A stretch of DNA of 64,000 nt from Clostridiales bacterium UBA2432 (GCA_002342805.1 DDQW01000021.1:5385-69384), one strand, 5' to 3'; positions 8,484-17,935 are shown, counted from the stretch's first letter. The notes: generated by a model not told the origin, from the sequence alone. Numbers and translations: made by a program.

Positions 8484-10178
8484 ATGAAAGTAAAAAAGAT
8501 AACATCATTATTGTTGGCTGTGATTTTAATGCTGAGTTTGATTCTCAGTGGTTGTAACTCAAGTGATTCAGATAAGAATTCTGATTCTGATGGCTCAAGC
8601 CAAAGTGCAGCACAAGACGGCGAAGAAAGCAATGAACCTTATGTGTTTTCAGTTTTCATTGGTGAACCAAGACAGCAACCGACTAAAGATAATAAGATTT
8701 ATAAGATGATCGAAGAAGAGTTAAATGTAAAGTTTGAATTTGAGTTTTTGGTTGGAGACCTTGACCAAAAGTTGGGTGTAATGATTGCTGGAGATGAGTT
8801 TCCTGATCTGATTGATAGTGCAAACAGTTCAGAAAAAACAATAAATGCAGGTGCTCTTGTACCTTTACAAGACTTTATATCTGAAGAAAAAACACCGAAT
8901 CTATGGCGTCAATATGCGGACTATATGAATATGATGAAGGCAGAAGACGGTAACGTATATATCTTGCCAAATTATGGTATGTATTATAATGATTATGTTC
9001 AAACAACATATAATGGTCCGGCATTCTGGTTACAGAAGCAATTGTTGGTCGACATGAATTATCCGGAAATCAAAACGCTGGATGATTACTTCGATGTTAT
9101 AGCCGAATACAAGGCAATGAAGCCTGAAATTAACGGACAACCAACCGTTGGATTTGAAATCCTTACATTTGATTGGAGAGCATTTACTATAAAAAATGCA
9201 CCTGCACAATTAATGGGTAATCCCAATGATGGTGGCGTTATTGTTGATCCTGATACAGGAATAGCCCATTTGTATGCAAATAGTTCAGAAGAAGCAAAAC
9301 CCTATTATAAAAAACTTAATGAAGCTTATCATGACGGATTAATTGAAGCAGATACTTTTGTGCAAAATTATGACGAGTATATCGCAAGACTTTCAACGGG
9401 ACGTGTTCTTGGTATGTTTGATCAAGGATGGCAAGCTCAGACAGCGATAGATGCACTTATTTCACAAGGTCTTGATCAGTATACTTGGGTTCCTTTTGGA
9501 ATCACATATGATGAAAGTATTAAACCATGGTATCGTGAGCGACCAATTCCAAACTATAACAGAGGTTTTGGTGTTTCTGTAGATGCTGATAATCCTGAAA
9601 AATATATTGAAGTGGCAGAAGAGTTGCTTTCAGACAAGTGGCAAAAGATATTGACTTGGGGTATTGAAGGTGAAGATTACCTCGTTGATGATGATGGAAT
9701 GTTTTACAGAACTCAAGAGCAACGTGATAATGCAGAAGATGTAAACTGGAAATTAGCGAATAAGGCTGAAGCGTTATACGCAAGTTTGCCAAAGATGCAA
9801 GGCTTATTTGATGATGGTAACGCAGCTGATCCTAATGCACAACCAATAGAATTTCAAGCAACATTAAAGGAAGTAGACAAAAAAATTCTTGATGCATATG
9901 GTGTAGATTACTATTCTGAATTTGTAGGCGATGCACCGGAAAATAGAAAAGATTATCCCGCATGGCAGGTAGCATTAGGTGATGGAACCGAAGCTGCAAT
10001 GGCTGACACGAAGATCAGCGAATTACAACTCAAAAACTTGCCGACATTGATTCTTGGCGATGAAAGCGCATTTGATGCAAGTTGGGAAGAATATATTAAG
10101 CAATATGATGATGTAAATGTTCAAGCCTATCTTGATGTGGTTAATGAAGGCCTGGAAAAACGACGTAACGAGTGGTAA
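8484..10178 (+). CDS. LplA-type lipoprotein sugar-binding protein
   Basis: The protein has 564 residues, the longer size class of LplA-like binding proteins. It has an N-terminal signal with lipobox LILSGC (Cys24), followed by an acidic Ser/Asp/Glu-rich linker to about residue 50. The mature part begins EPYVFSVFIGEPRQQP and shows the family pattern of a periplasmic-type binding fold (NVKFEFEFLVGDLDQKLGVMIAGDEFPDL). The start follows a good AGGAGGG site. It should capture an oligosaccharide at the outer face of the membrane and pass it to the two permeases encoded next. The neighbouring GH8 enzyme suggests xylo-oligosaccharides, but this is inference. Confidence 0.92.
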   Translation: MKVKKITSLLLAVILMLSLILSGCNSSDSDKNSDSDGSSQSAAQDGEESNEPYVFSVFIGEPRQQPTKDNKIYKMIEEELNVKFEFEFLVGDLDQKLGVMIAGDEFPDLIDSANSSEKTINAGALVPLQDFISEEKTPNLWRQYADYMNMMKAEDGNVYILPNYGMYYNDYVQTTYNGPAFWLQKQLLVDMNYPEIKTLDDYFDVIAEYKAMKPEINGQPTVGFEILTFDWRAFTIKNAPAQLMGNPNDGGVIVDPDTGIAHLYANSSEEAKPYYKKLNEAYHDGLIEADTFVQNYDEYIARLSTGRVLGMFDQGWQAQTAIDALISQGLDQYTWVPFGITYDESIKPWYRERPIPNYNRGFGVSVDADNPEKYIEVAEELLSDKWQKILTWGIEGEDYLVDDDGMFYRTQEQRDNAEDVNWKLANKAEALYASLPKMQGLFDDGNAADPNAQPIEFQATLKEVDKKILDAYGVDYYSEFVGDAPENRKDYPAWQVALGDGTEAAMADTKISELQLKNLPTLILGDESAFDASWEEYIKQYDDVNVQAYLDVVNEGLEKRRNEW

Positions 10179-10199
10179 TAAAGTAAAAATTAATCCTAC

Positions 10200-10225
10200 C
10201 AGCGGGGCTATAAGTCCCGCTGTTT
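10200..10225 (+). terminator. Stem-loop between binding-protein and permease genes
   Basis: CAGCGGG (10200-10206) pairs perfectly with CCCGCTG (10216-10222) around a nine-base loop, followed by only three T. It probably protects the binding-protein mRNA 3' end and lowers, rather than stops, read-through into the permease genes. Confidence 0.6.
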
Positions 10226-10255
10226 CAATAATCGGATTCATTTAATTGAACAATG

Positions 10256-10300
10256 AAAGGAGAGCATTAGATAGTCACAATCTATCTAGTGTGAAAAGAT
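10256..10300 (+). promoter_or_regulatory. Distant ribosome site joined to the permease start by a hairpin
   Basis: The only strong Shine-Dalgarno (AAAGGAG, 10256-10262) is 38 bases before the ATG at 10301. Between them CATTAGATAG (10265-10274) pairs with CTATCTAGTG (10282-10291), ten pairs with one wobble and a seven-base loop. Folding leaves about 11 unpaired bases between ribosome site and start. A five-codon frame (MKGEH, 10253-10270) overlaps the Shine-Dalgarno. Confidence 0.55.
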
Positions 10301-11215
10301 ATGATGAAGCAAATCACATGGTCAAGGATAAAAAAACAAAAAGAATTGGTGTTTATTTCCATACCTTTTGTTTTATATATACTGCTATTTGCCTATGTTC
10401 CGCTTTGGGGATGGTCGATGGCATTTCAAGATTATAAACTAGGAAAATCTTTTTCAGAACAAACATTTTCAGGACTTAAACATTTCAAGTTACTTTTTTT
10501 AGATGATCGTTTTCTGCGGGTATTGAGAAATACCCTTGCAATGAGTACGTTGAATTTAATTTTGGGATTCACAACAGCTATTATCTTGGCATTATTGCTA
10601 AATGAGATTAAAAATGTATTTTTTAAGAGAACGGTTCAAACAATTTCTTATTTACCCCACTTTCTCTCATGGGTTATCGCTGCAGGAATTGTATCTATGG
10701 TTTTAAGCACAGATGGTATTATTAATGTTATGTTGTTAAGACTTAATATTGTTGAGGAACCGATTCTCTGGCTAAGTAAGGGGAAATATTTTTGGGGAAT
10801 TTTTGGTTTATCGACCGTTTGGAAAGAGTTAGGCTGGAATACAATTATATATCTGGGAGCCATGACAGCGATTAATCCTTCCTTATATGAGGCAGCGGAA
10901 GTTGACGGAGCAGGTAGATTTAAAAAGATGTGGCATGTGACATTGCCGGGCATCCGTCCTACAATTGTGATTTTATTAATTTTAAGTATTGGCAGAATTT
11001 TAGAAGCAGGATTTGAAGTTCAGTACTTACTAGGTCGAGGTATGACCATGGATTATGCCGAAACGATAGACCTTTTTGTACTGAATTATGGAATAAAAAT
11101 TGGTAACTATTCATTAGCTACGGCGGCAGGTATATTTAAAAGTGTAATCAGTTTAACTTTAATATTCATGGCGAATAGTATATCAAAAAAACTTGGGCAA
11201 GAAGGACTGCTGTAG
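10301..11215 (+). CDS. ABC sugar transporter permease, LplB type
   Basis: The 304-residue protein has about six membrane helices (first at FVLYILLFAYVPLWGWSMAF). The cytoplasmic coupling loop is EAAEVDGAGRFKKMWHVTLPGIRP, the EAA motif that contacts the ATPase. Starting PLWGWSMAFQDY places it with the LplB group. No in-frame start lies further upstream because of a stop at 10292, so ATG 10301 or 10304 must be used, although the local ribosome site is poor (see the hairpin at 10256-10300). It forms the membrane channel with the next permease. Confidence 0.9.
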   Translation: MMKQITWSRIKKQKELVFISIPFVLYILLFAYVPLWGWSMAFQDYKLGKSFSEQTFSGLKHFKLLFLDDRFLRVLRNTLAMSTLNLILGFTTAIILALLLNEIKNVFFKRTVQTISYLPHFLSWVIAAGIVSMVLSTDGIINVMLLRLNIVEEPILWLSKGKYFWGIFGLSTVWKELGWNTIIYLGAMTAINPSLYEAAEVDGAGRFKKMWHVTLPGIRPTIVILLILSIGRILEAGFEVQYLLGRGMTMDYAETIDLFVLNYGIKIGNYSLATAAGIFKSVISLTLIFMANSISKKLGQEGLL

Positions 11216-11226
11216 GAGGTGTCGGC

Positions 11227-12129
11227 ATGAAAAAAAGAAAAACAGGAGATATTATATTTGATGTTGCTAATGTAGTAATAATGGTTTTACTTATGATGGC
11301 AACCTTATATCCCTTTATTAATACCATTGCAATATCATTGAATCCGGGACTTGATACAGTTAGAGGTGGCATATACCTCTTACCAAGACAAGTTACCCTC
11401 GAAAATTACAAAGCAGTGTTTGCATCTGGAACCATCTTTCCGGCGTTTTTGGTTTCTGTTGCCAGAACAACATTGTCAGTACTTTTTGGACTATCACTAA
11501 CGACTCTATTAGCATATGTACTCAGTCGAAAAGATTTTGTACTAAGAAAGCCAATAACGATGTTGTATGTATTTACCATGTATTTTAACGCAGGAATGAT
11601 TCCCGTCTTCTTTTTAATGCGAGGATTGGGATTGACCAACAGTTTTTGGGTGTATGTTGTTCCCGGAATGGTTAATGCCTTTAACCTTATTGTTATCCGT
11701 ACATATATTCTCGGTTTGCCGGATAGCTTGGTTGAGAGTGCTAAAATTGACGGTGCATCAGAGATGCGGATTTACTTTAGTATTATTATTCCATTAGTTA
11801 AGCCGGTATTGGCGACGATCGGATTATTTATTGCCGTAGGTTCATGGAATATGTGGTTTGATACATTTTTATATAATTCTTCCAATCAAGATTTGTCCAC
11901 ATTACAGTATGAACTGATGAAATTATTATCGTCCTCGCTTAGAACGAGCTCCTCAGGTGCTATGGCATCAGGTGGTGTCAATGCAGATGCAGTGCAGACC
12001 AATATGGTAACACCTATGTCCATACGTGCCGCCATAACAATTGTTGCAGCAACACCAATACTTATGGTATATCCCTTCCTACAAAAACATTTTGTTAAAG
12101 GTTTGGTAATAGGGTCTGTTAAGGAATAG
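11227..12129 (+). CDS. ABC sugar transporter permease, LplC/YtcP type
   Basis: The 300-residue protein has about six membrane helices. It starts MKKRKTGDIIFDVANVVIMV and has the family signature TLYPFINTIAISLNPG; the coupling loop is ESAKIDGASEMRIYFSIIIPLVKP. The C-terminus PFLQKHFVKGLVIGSVKE is typical of this partner subunit. It follows the first permease by 11 bases behind an AGGAGGTG site. No ATPase gene follows, so the energy-coupling subunit must come from elsewhere. Confidence 0.92.
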   Translation: MKKRKTGDIIFDVANVVIMVLLMMATLYPFINTIAISLNPGLDTVRGGIYLLPRQVTLENYKAVFASGTIFPAFLVSVARTTLSVLFGLSLTTLLAYVLSRKDFVLRKPITMLYVFTMYFNAGMIPVFFLMRGLGLTNSFWVYVVPGMVNAFNLIVIRTYILGLPDSLVESAKIDGASEMRIYFSIIIPLVKPVLATIGLFIAVGSWNMWFDTFLYNSSNQDLSTLQYELMKLLSSSLRTSSSGAMASGGVNADAVQTNMVTPMSIRAAITIVAATPILMVYPFLQKHFVKGLVIGSVKE

Positions 12130-12173
12130 CCCCAGCTATGATAATAAAAAATCATGCAGAATCAACAGAACTT

Positions 12174-12182
12174 TGCTATAAT
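12174..12182 (+). promoter_or_regulatory. Extended -10 promoter of the SDR gene
   Basis: TGC directly precedes a perfect TATAAT (12177-12182). No good -35 is seen. The start site would be near 12189, with a CGAGGAGGG ribosome site before the ATG at 12215. Confidence 0.5.
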
Positions 12183-12214
12183 ATATATTAATAATAGGTT
12201 CGAGGAGGGTTTGC

Positions 12215-12961
12215 ATGAAAACTGCGATTGTTACCGGTGGTGCTAACGGTATCGGACGTTGTATTACAGAGGAATTGATTCAACGTGGCTATTATGTTGC
12301 GATTATTGATAAAGATCAAGAGGCAGGAGAACGATTGAGCAAAAATCTGTCTGAAAAACAACTGTTATTTTATCATGGAAACATTAGTGAACAAGAAGTC
12401 TTAGATGATTTTATTAAAATAGTCATTAAAAAAGGTACACAGGTGGATGTCCTAGTCAATAATGCATGCTACAGTCGAGGTGGGCTAGATAGTTGTGGCT
12501 ATAACGATTTCAATGAGGTCTTACGTGTCGGTGTTACAGCGCCTTTTTATTTGACACAACAGTTCTTACCATATTTTTCAAAGAATGCAAGTGTCATTAA
12601 TATCTCATCGACAAGATTCATGATGTCCCAGGCGGACACGGAAAGTTATACTGCGGCAAAAGGAGCCATTACGTCCTTAACACATGCAATGGCGGTGACT
12701 TTACGAGGGAAAGTTCGAGTAAATGCCGTAAGTCCCGGCTGGATTGATACCCAAGACGGTAATTGGAGTGATTCGGATCGACAGCAACATTTAGTCCAAC
12801 GTATCGGACAGCCGAGTGATATTGCTAATATGATTTTATACCTTATCAGTGATCAAGCTGGTTTCATTACCGGTCAAAATTTTATTATTGATGGCGGAAT
12901 GACAAAGCAAATGATTTATCATGATGAAGAAGGGTGGGATTGGCATGAATCAAGAAAATAG
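12215..12961 (+). CDS. Short-chain dehydrogenase/reductase (SDR)
   Basis: The 248-residue protein is a classical SDR. It has the nucleotide-binding TGGANGIG at residues 8-15, a central VNNAC in place of the usual NNAG, and the catalytic set SS...Y-x-x-x-K in SYTAAKGA. The C-terminal end TGQNFIIDGGMTKQM is also typical. Asp36-like residue in AIIDKD favours NAD(H). The substrate is probably a sugar or polyol but cannot be assigned. Its 3' end overlaps the next gene by 17 bases. Confidence 0.88.
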   Translation: MKTAIVTGGANGIGRCITEELIQRGYYVAIIDKDQEAGERLSKNLSEKQLLFYHGNISEQEVLDDFIKIVIKKGTQVDVLVNNACYSRGGLDSCGYNDFNEVLRVGVTAPFYLTQQFLPYFSKNASVINISSTRFMMSQADTESYTAAKGAITSLTHAMAVTLRGKVRVNAVSPGWIDTQDGNWSDSDRQQHLVQRIGQPSDIANMILYLISDQAGFITGQNFIIDGGMTKQMIYHDEEGWDWHESRK

Positions 12962-13571
12962 TTTGCCTCAAGGAGTAACCATAGATGACCATGGGATGAT
13001 GCGTTGGGTTTATGAGATGAATATGTGGAAGAATCCGACATTGTTAATAACAATCGGTAAGGTTCTCCTCATTGCATCACTCGCCCCTTCGATACTCATG
13101 TTTTTCTTGACGACATTTGAAGATGGATTGATGGCAGGAATATCCGTGTTTTTTCAAATCGAAGTCATTATCATCGGAATTATACTGGGTCTCTTAATCA
13201 TTGCTTACCCTCTCGTATCAGTAATCAATGGGGGTAAGTATTGTGTGGTTTTTGAAATGAACGCCCATGGTATTAATCATATTCAGATACAAAAGCAGTT
13301 TAAAAAAAACCAGGTACTTGCAATGATTACCACTGTGGCAGGAGCTTTAAGTGGTTCTCCTCAAACGGCAGGGGCCGGATTGATGGCAGCCTCAAGACAG
13401 CATTTGTATAGTCCCTTTAGTTCAACAAAAAAGCTTGTGCTGAAACCCAAACGTCATGTCATTTATATCAATGAAATATTAAAGCATAATCAAATATATG
13501 CAAATGATGCCCAATATGATTTTGTGGCTAATTATATCAAAGAACATGTTCCAAAAAAGGCGATAGAATAA
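12945..13571 (+). CDS. Small membrane protein of unknown function
   Basis: The product of about 208 residues is not recognised. It shows two hydrophobic segments (about 30-55, VLLIASLAPSILMFFLTTF, and 65-95, IEVIIIGIILGLLIIAYPLVSVI) followed by a soluble part with the small-residue stretch TTVAGALSGSPQTAGAGLMAA and a basic end. The start at 12945 (MNQENSLPQG) follows GAAGGGTGGG; the open frame begins at 12921. The overlap with the SDR gene suggests coupled translation. A terminator follows. Confidence 0.7.
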   Translation: MNQENSLPQGVTIDDHGMMRWVYEMNMWKNPTLLITIGKVLLIASLAPSILMFFLTTFEDGLMAGISVFFQIEVIIIGIILGLLIIAYPLVSVINGGKYCVVFEMNAHGINHIQIQKQFKKNQVLAMITTVAGALSGSPQTAGAGLMAASRQHLYSPFSSTKKLVLKPKRHVIYINEILKHNQIYANDAQYDFVANYIKEHVPKKAIE

Positions 13572-13593
13572 ATGTAAAATTATAAAATACTGG

Positions 13594-13632
13594 CAGTTAT
13601 AGACTTGAGATAATGTCTATAGCTGTTTTTTT
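13594..13632 (+). terminator. Terminator after the SDR/membrane-protein operon
   Basis: CAGTTATAGAC pairs with GTCTATAGCTG (eleven pairs, one wobble), followed by seven or more T. Confidence 0.85.
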
Positions 13633-13735
13633 GTATTTATAATAGATCGCGTTATGATATAAAAACAATAAAGTGGTAAATATAGTGCTAAAAATAGGGA
13701 ATATAGTACGATATTGCGCAAATAAGCAATATATA

Positions 13736-13764
13736 TTGACTTGTCGAATGAGAGTGTGTATATT
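13736..13764 (+). promoter_or_regulatory. Promoter of the second importer operon
   Basis: TTGACT (13736-13741), 17 bases, TATATT (13759-13764). Just upstream, ATATTGC and GCAATAT form a seven-base inverted repeat (about 13711-13732) that could be a regulator site. A second TATAAT lies at 13802-13807 without a clear -35. Confidence 0.55.
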
Positions 13765-13829
13765 ATGACTATGGACATCGCAAATACTGCTTTGTTTATA
13801 GTATAATCTGACAAAAAAGGAGAGATAGT

Positions 13830-15197
13830 ATGATGTTAAAAAAAGTGTTATCAGTAGTATTGGTTTTGGTATTAAGTTTGAGTATAATGGGTTGCTCAAA
13901 TGATGCGGAAAACACAACAGATGAAGTGACTTCATCAACAGATAATTCAAGTAATGAGGAAAGTACAGACACAGAGAGTTCGAATGAGACAACGAATGAT
14001 GAAGAAGAAATTGTTCTTCGTATGGCTTGGTGGGGCTCACAAAAACGACATGATATAACGGCAGAAGTTATTGCTTTGTATGAAAGTCAAAATCCAAATG
14101 TAAAAATTGAATATGAATTCTATGATTTTGATGGGTATATTACAAACCTGAACACTTTAGTAGCAGCAAATGACGTATGGGATTTATTCCAGTTAGGCGG
14201 TAACTTCCCCACATATTTAGATCGTATTCTTCCCTTAAATGACTATATTGACCAAGGTATTATTGATGCATCAAATACAACAGATGCTTTCTTAAAAACA
14301 ACACAGTTTGAAGATATGCAATTAAGTCTATCAAGTGGTGTAAATACTTATGGAATTGCATATGACCCGGAAATGTTTGCTCAAGCTGGTGTTCCTGAAC
14401 CAACAAATGACTGGACATGGGCAGACTATGAAGCTGCTGCTATGAAAATCCATGAAGAATTAGGCATATTTGGTAGCTCAAAGATTGAAGATTTTATTGC
14501 CGGAGCTTCCATGGGAATTAGTCAAGAAGGATTCGATTATAATTTCTTTGCACCATCCAATGATCAACTTGGATTTGATGATCCATCAATGTTAGAAGAT
14601 TATTTAGCAATGCGTAAGCGTCTTGTGGATGCTGGGGCTTATCCAGATCCAGGTGCACTGTCTGAAATCACAGATATTGAAAGTGACTTCCTAGTTACTG
14701 GTGAAGCACCCATGACATGGGTCGCAGCCAATCAATTGCCAACCTTGGCAGAAGCAGCAGGAAAAGAACTCAAGATTGTTCCGGTACCTCGTAAAGAAGC
14801 AAACGGACCGTCAGGGATGACAATTCAATCGTCACAAATGTTCTGTATAGCAAAAGGATCGGAACATCCAGAAGAAGCGGCGAAGTTTTTAAACTTCTTT
14901 ATCAATGATGTTGAAGCGAATAAGATTCTTGCGGCAGAACGTGGAATTCCAATTGTATCAAATGTTCGTGAAGCGTTAGAAACAGACCTAACCGATGTAC
15001 AAAAGCGGATGTATGATTATGTTGACTTAGTTGGAAGCTTTGAGACCGGTGTGATTAATGTGATTAGTCCTCCAGAACAAGCGGAAATTCAAGACTACTA
15101 TGAATTGGTCTTAACACAGGTTATCTTTGATGAAAAAACACCCGCAGAAGCGGCAGAAGAAATATTTAACTTTGCAACAGATAAATTTAATCAGTAA
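13830..15197 (+). CDS. Lipoprotein sugar-binding protein (family 1)
   Basis: The 455-residue protein has a signal sequence with lipobox SIMGC (about Cys22), then a Ser/Thr/Asp/Glu/Asn linker of about 40 residues. The mature start IVLRMAWWGSQKRHDITAEV and TWVAANQLPTLAEAAGKELKIVPVP fit the UgpB/MalE-like solute-binding fold. An AAGGAG site is 7 bases before the ATG. It is the first gene of an importer whose neighbours are a GH43, a GH4 alpha-galacturonidase and an unassigned glycosidase, so a uronic-acid-containing oligosaccharide is a reasonable guess for the ligand. Confidence 0.92.
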   Translation: MMLKKVLSVVLVLVLSLSIMGCSNDAENTTDEVTSSTDNSSNEESTDTESSNETTNDEEEIVLRMAWWGSQKRHDITAEVIALYESQNPNVKIEYEFYDFDGYITNLNTLVAANDVWDLFQLGGNFPTYLDRILPLNDYIDQGIIDASNTTDAFLKTTQFEDMQLSLSSGVNTYGIAYDPEMFAQAGVPEPTNDWTWADYEAAAMKIHEELGIFGSSKIEDFIAGASMGISQEGFDYNFFAPSNDQLGFDDPSMLEDYLAMRKRLVDAGAYPDPGALSEITDIESDFLVTGEAPMTWVAANQLPTLAEAAGKELKIVPVPRKEANGPSGMTIQSSQMFCIAKGSEHPEEAAKFLNFFINDVEANKILAAERGIPIVSNVREALETDLTDVQKRMYDYVDLVGSFETGVINVISPPEQAEIQDYYELVLTQVIFDEKTPAEAAEEIFNFATDKFNQ

Positions 15198-15205
15198 GTA
15201 AAGTA

Positions 15206-15245
15206 GATAAAGTAGAATTCTTTACCTTAAGGGTTCTGCTTTATC
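15206..15245 (+). terminator. Stem-loop between binding-protein and permease genes
   Basis: GATAAAGTAGAA (15206-15217) pairs with TTCTGCTTTATC (15234-15245) with one wobble, and the stem continues inward. There is no T-run, so mRNA stabilisation or attenuation is more likely than full termination. Confidence 0.6.
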
Positions 15246-15269
15246 TAAATTTAAGGTTGGAGGTTTCTG

Positions 15270-16181
15270 ATGAAACAGGTAGACAAAAAAAAGGGGCATA
15301 ATCAACTGGTTCGAAAAGAACTTATAGCAGGATATGTGTTTGCAGCACCTTTTATCATTGGTTTCTTGGGCTTTACCATTATACCGATGATTATATCCTT
15401 CTATTATTCATTCACAGATTTCAATTTAATCTCGGAAGAAACGTTTATTGGAGTAAAAAACTATTTGCGTTTATTTTCAGATCAACGGTTTTTAAAATCT
15501 GTACGTGTTACACTCATTTACGTGTTTTCTTCAGTGCCGTTAAAACTGATTTTTGCCTTGGCAGTTGCAGGATTATTAACACAACAAAAACGAGGTGTTG
15601 GTCTATACAGAGCGGTTTATTATTTGCCGTCATTAATTGGTGGAAGTATAGCGGTTTCCCTTGTTTGGAGAGAATTATTTGCACGAAGAGGGTTAGTGAA
15701 CTATCTTTTTGAAAGTATAGGATTAGATAGAATTTCTTGGTTTGGAGACCAACGCATGGCCATGATACCTCTAATTCTAATTTCTGTTTGGCAATTTGGC
15801 TCATCGATGATTATCTTTGCAGCCGGATTGAAACAAATTCCGGTTACCTATTATGAAGCGGCACGCATAGATGGTGCCAATCGTTTTCAAGTGCTTCATC
15901 GAATTACATTACCATCCATATCGCCAATTATACTTTATAATACAGTGATGCAAACCATTGCTGCCTTTATGTCCTTTACGCAAGCTTTTGTTATAACAGG
16001 AGGAGGTCCTAATGATGCGACAAACTTCTATTCTCTGTATGTTTATCGACAAGCGTTTACATATTATGATATGGGATATGCTTCAGCCATGTCATGGGTA
16101 ATGTTGTTATTAATCGGAGCGGTTACATTAATCATCTTTAAGACGTCAAAATTCTGGGTATTTACAGAGTCCGGTGACTAA
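15270..16181 (+). CDS. ABC sugar transporter permease, UgpA/MalF type
   Basis: The 303-residue protein has about six membrane helices beginning at AGYVFAAPFIIGFLGFTIIP. The coupling loop is EAARIDGANRFQVLHRITLPSISP. ITGGGPNDATNFYSLYVYRQAF is the usual late signature of UgpA-like subunits. It follows a TTGGAGG site. It forms the channel with the next gene product. Confidence 0.92.
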   Translation: MKQVDKKKGHNQLVRKELIAGYVFAAPFIIGFLGFTIIPMIISFYYSFTDFNLISEETFIGVKNYLRLFSDQRFLKSVRVTLIYVFSSVPLKLIFALAVAGLLTQQKRGVGLYRAVYYLPSLIGGSIAVSLVWRELFARRGLVNYLFESIGLDRISWFGDQRMAMIPLILISVWQFGSSMIIFAAGLKQIPVTYYEAARIDGANRFQVLHRITLPSISPIILYNTVMQTIAAFMSFTQAFVITGGGPNDATNFYSLYVYRQAFTYYDMGYASAMSWVMLLLIGAVTLIIFKTSKFWVFTESGD

Positions 16182-16197
16182 ACAGGGGGAATAGAAC

Positions 16198-17040
16198 ATG
16201 AAATTTAAACGACAATTATATGATGTAATATACCATATAGGTATCATTCTCTTCGGAGTGGCCATGATTTATCCTGTATTGTGGATGGTGAGTGGTTCAC
16301 TAAAAAACAATACGGAAATTTTGAATGGGGGATTAAGTTTGATTCCTCCAAACTGGCGATTTGATAATTTTTCGACCGGATGGCAAGGTTTTGCAGGCAT
16401 TACTTTTGGAACTTTCTTCAAGAACTCCTTTATCATCACCATACTTTCAACGATAGGAACTGTCATCAGTTCGGCGGCCGTTGCATATTCGTTTGCGAGG
16501 CTTCGATATAAAGGACGACAATTCTGGTTTATGGCAATGATTGGAACGATGATGTTACCGGGGCAGATTATATTAATTCCTCAATATATTATCTATAATT
16601 CATTTGGTTTGGTGGGAACATATATCCCTCTTATATTACCACATTTTTTTGGACAGGCATTTTTCATTTTTCAAATGATGCAGTTTATTAAAGGGATTCC
16701 AAGAGATTTAGATGAAGCAGCAACCATAGATGGAAGTAATCGCTATAGTATATTCACACGAATTATTTTGCCCCTACTTAAACCGGCAATCATCACAACA
16801 ACCATTATTCAGTTTTACTGGAAATGGGATGATTTTATGGGACCTTTGGTTTATTTGAACCGACCTCAGTCCTTTACGGTATCCATAGCCTTAAAGTTAT
16901 TTGCGGATTCATCATCCATTACAGACTATGGTGCAATGTTTGCAATGTCAACATTGTCACTCATACCGGTTTTTGTTATCTTCCTCATGTTTAATAAACG
17001 ACTCGTTGAAGGTATAAGCGGAACCGGATTAAAAGGATAA
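16198..17040 (+). CDS. ABC sugar transporter permease, UgpE/MalG type
   Basis: The 280-residue protein has about six membrane helices. MIYPVLWMVSGSLKNNTEI is the typical N-terminal signature, DEAATIDGSNRYSIFTRIILPLLKP is the coupling loop, and NKRLVEGISGTGLKG is the typical C-terminus. The stop lies 4 bases from the convergent AraC gene, with no terminator visible between them, so the two transcripts probably overlap. Confidence 0.92.
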   Translation: MKFKRQLYDVIYHIGIILFGVAMIYPVLWMVSGSLKNNTEILNGGLSLIPPNWRFDNFSTGWQGFAGITFGTFFKNSFIITILSTIGTVISSAAVAYSFARLRYKGRQFWFMAMIGTMMLPGQIILIPQYIIYNSFGLVGTYIPLILPHFFGQAFFIFQMMQFIKGIPRDLDEAATIDGSNRYSIFTRIILPLLKPAIITTTIIQFYWKWDDFMGPLVYLNRPQSFTVSIALKLFADSSSITDYGAMFAMSTLSLIPVFVIFLMFNKRLVEGISGTGLKG

Positions 17041-17044
17041 AATT

Positions 17045-17935
17045 TTAAGCGTCCGAGTCAAGTCGCTCCCGGAGTGGCCGTTCTTGTTGAAGCATTTTTT
17101 TTCGATAACGAAAAGGTGTTGTCTCCGTATGTTGTTTGAAAATACGTTCAAAATAGGTAAGACTCGTATAACCAAGATGATCAGCAATTTCTGAAATAGA
17201 ATGGTCCGTTGTCATTAATAAATCTCTGGCTTTTTGAATCTTAATTATATTAATATATTCATTCACTGTAAAACCGGTAATTTCTTTGAAAATTCGGCTA
17301 AGGTAAGATTTGTTGATAAAAAAGAGTGAAGCTAAGGTGTTTAATGACAAATGGTCCGCATAGTGGGTCGATATATAATCCGTAATCTCATTCGCTTTTT
17401 GATGCTTTAGTGAGTGAGACTGCATTGGATTGTAATTTGGATGGGTAGGAATGATTCGAGAAATATAGATAATAAGCTCGCTAAGTTTAAGTAATACCTG
17501 AGCTTCAAAATGAGGCTGCTTTTTTTGAAATTCATTAAAAATATCACTAAAAAGTGATTCAATATACATGCGTTCTTTGCCACGTAATTTGACTAAACCT
17601 TTATATTTTTTGAAAAATTCGTGAAGTTCAATACCATCATTTAGTGCCCCCAAATGTTGAAGAGATGCTTGATGAAACTCGATAAGTATACGATCATGAT
17701 AGTGATTTGTTGACGGACTGGTTTTGTGAATTTGTTGCTTGTCAATGATGACTAAACTACCAGGCTCAACAAGGTAGGAATGGTCATCAATAAAATAATA
17801 TCGACTTCCGTCAAGAAGATAATAGAGTTCAAACTCATCATGAAAATGTTTGGTAGGCATTGTAAATGTTGAATCTCGAACCACGCGTTCAATATTTATT
17901 CCGTTAATTTTGCCATTAGCTAAAGTTACATTCAT
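17045..17935 (-). CDS. AraC-family transcriptional regulator with cupin sensor
   Basis: The 296-residue protein has an N-terminal cupin part (HFHDEFELYYLLDGSRYYFIDD; LVEPGSLVIIDKQQIHKTSP). The C-terminal AraC domain has LNTLASLFFINKSYLSRIFKE and SISEIADHLGYTSLTYFERIFKQ, ending TPFRYRKKMLQQ. It lies between the importer and the enzyme genes and is divergent from the glycosidase at 18035, so it probably controls both. The inducing sugar is unknown. Confidence 0.88.
   Translation of the reverse strand: MNVTLANGKINGINIERVVRDSTFTMPTKHFHDEFELYYLLDGSRYYFIDDHSYLVEPGSLVIIDKQQIHKTSPSTNHYHDRILIEFHQASLQHLGALNDGIELHEFFKKYKGLVKLRGKERMYIESLFSDIFNEFQKKQPHFEAQVLLKLSELIIYISRIIPTHPNYNPMQSHSLKHQKANEITDYISTHYADHLSLNTLASLFFINKSYLSRIFKEITGFTVNEYINIIKIQKARDLLMTTDHSISEIADHLGYTSLTYFERIFKQHTETTPFRYRKKMLQQERPLRERLDSDA

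Noticed and set aside
10246..10437. 63-codon frame from a TTG before the LplB-type permease
   Set aside because: It runs in another frame across the permease start and membrane segment and shows no family similarity; the permease frame is clearly the real one.
13597..14040. 147-codon minus-strand frame over the importer promoter
   Set aside because: It covers a terminator, a promoter and the antisense of a signal peptide; the composition is that of a shadow frame.
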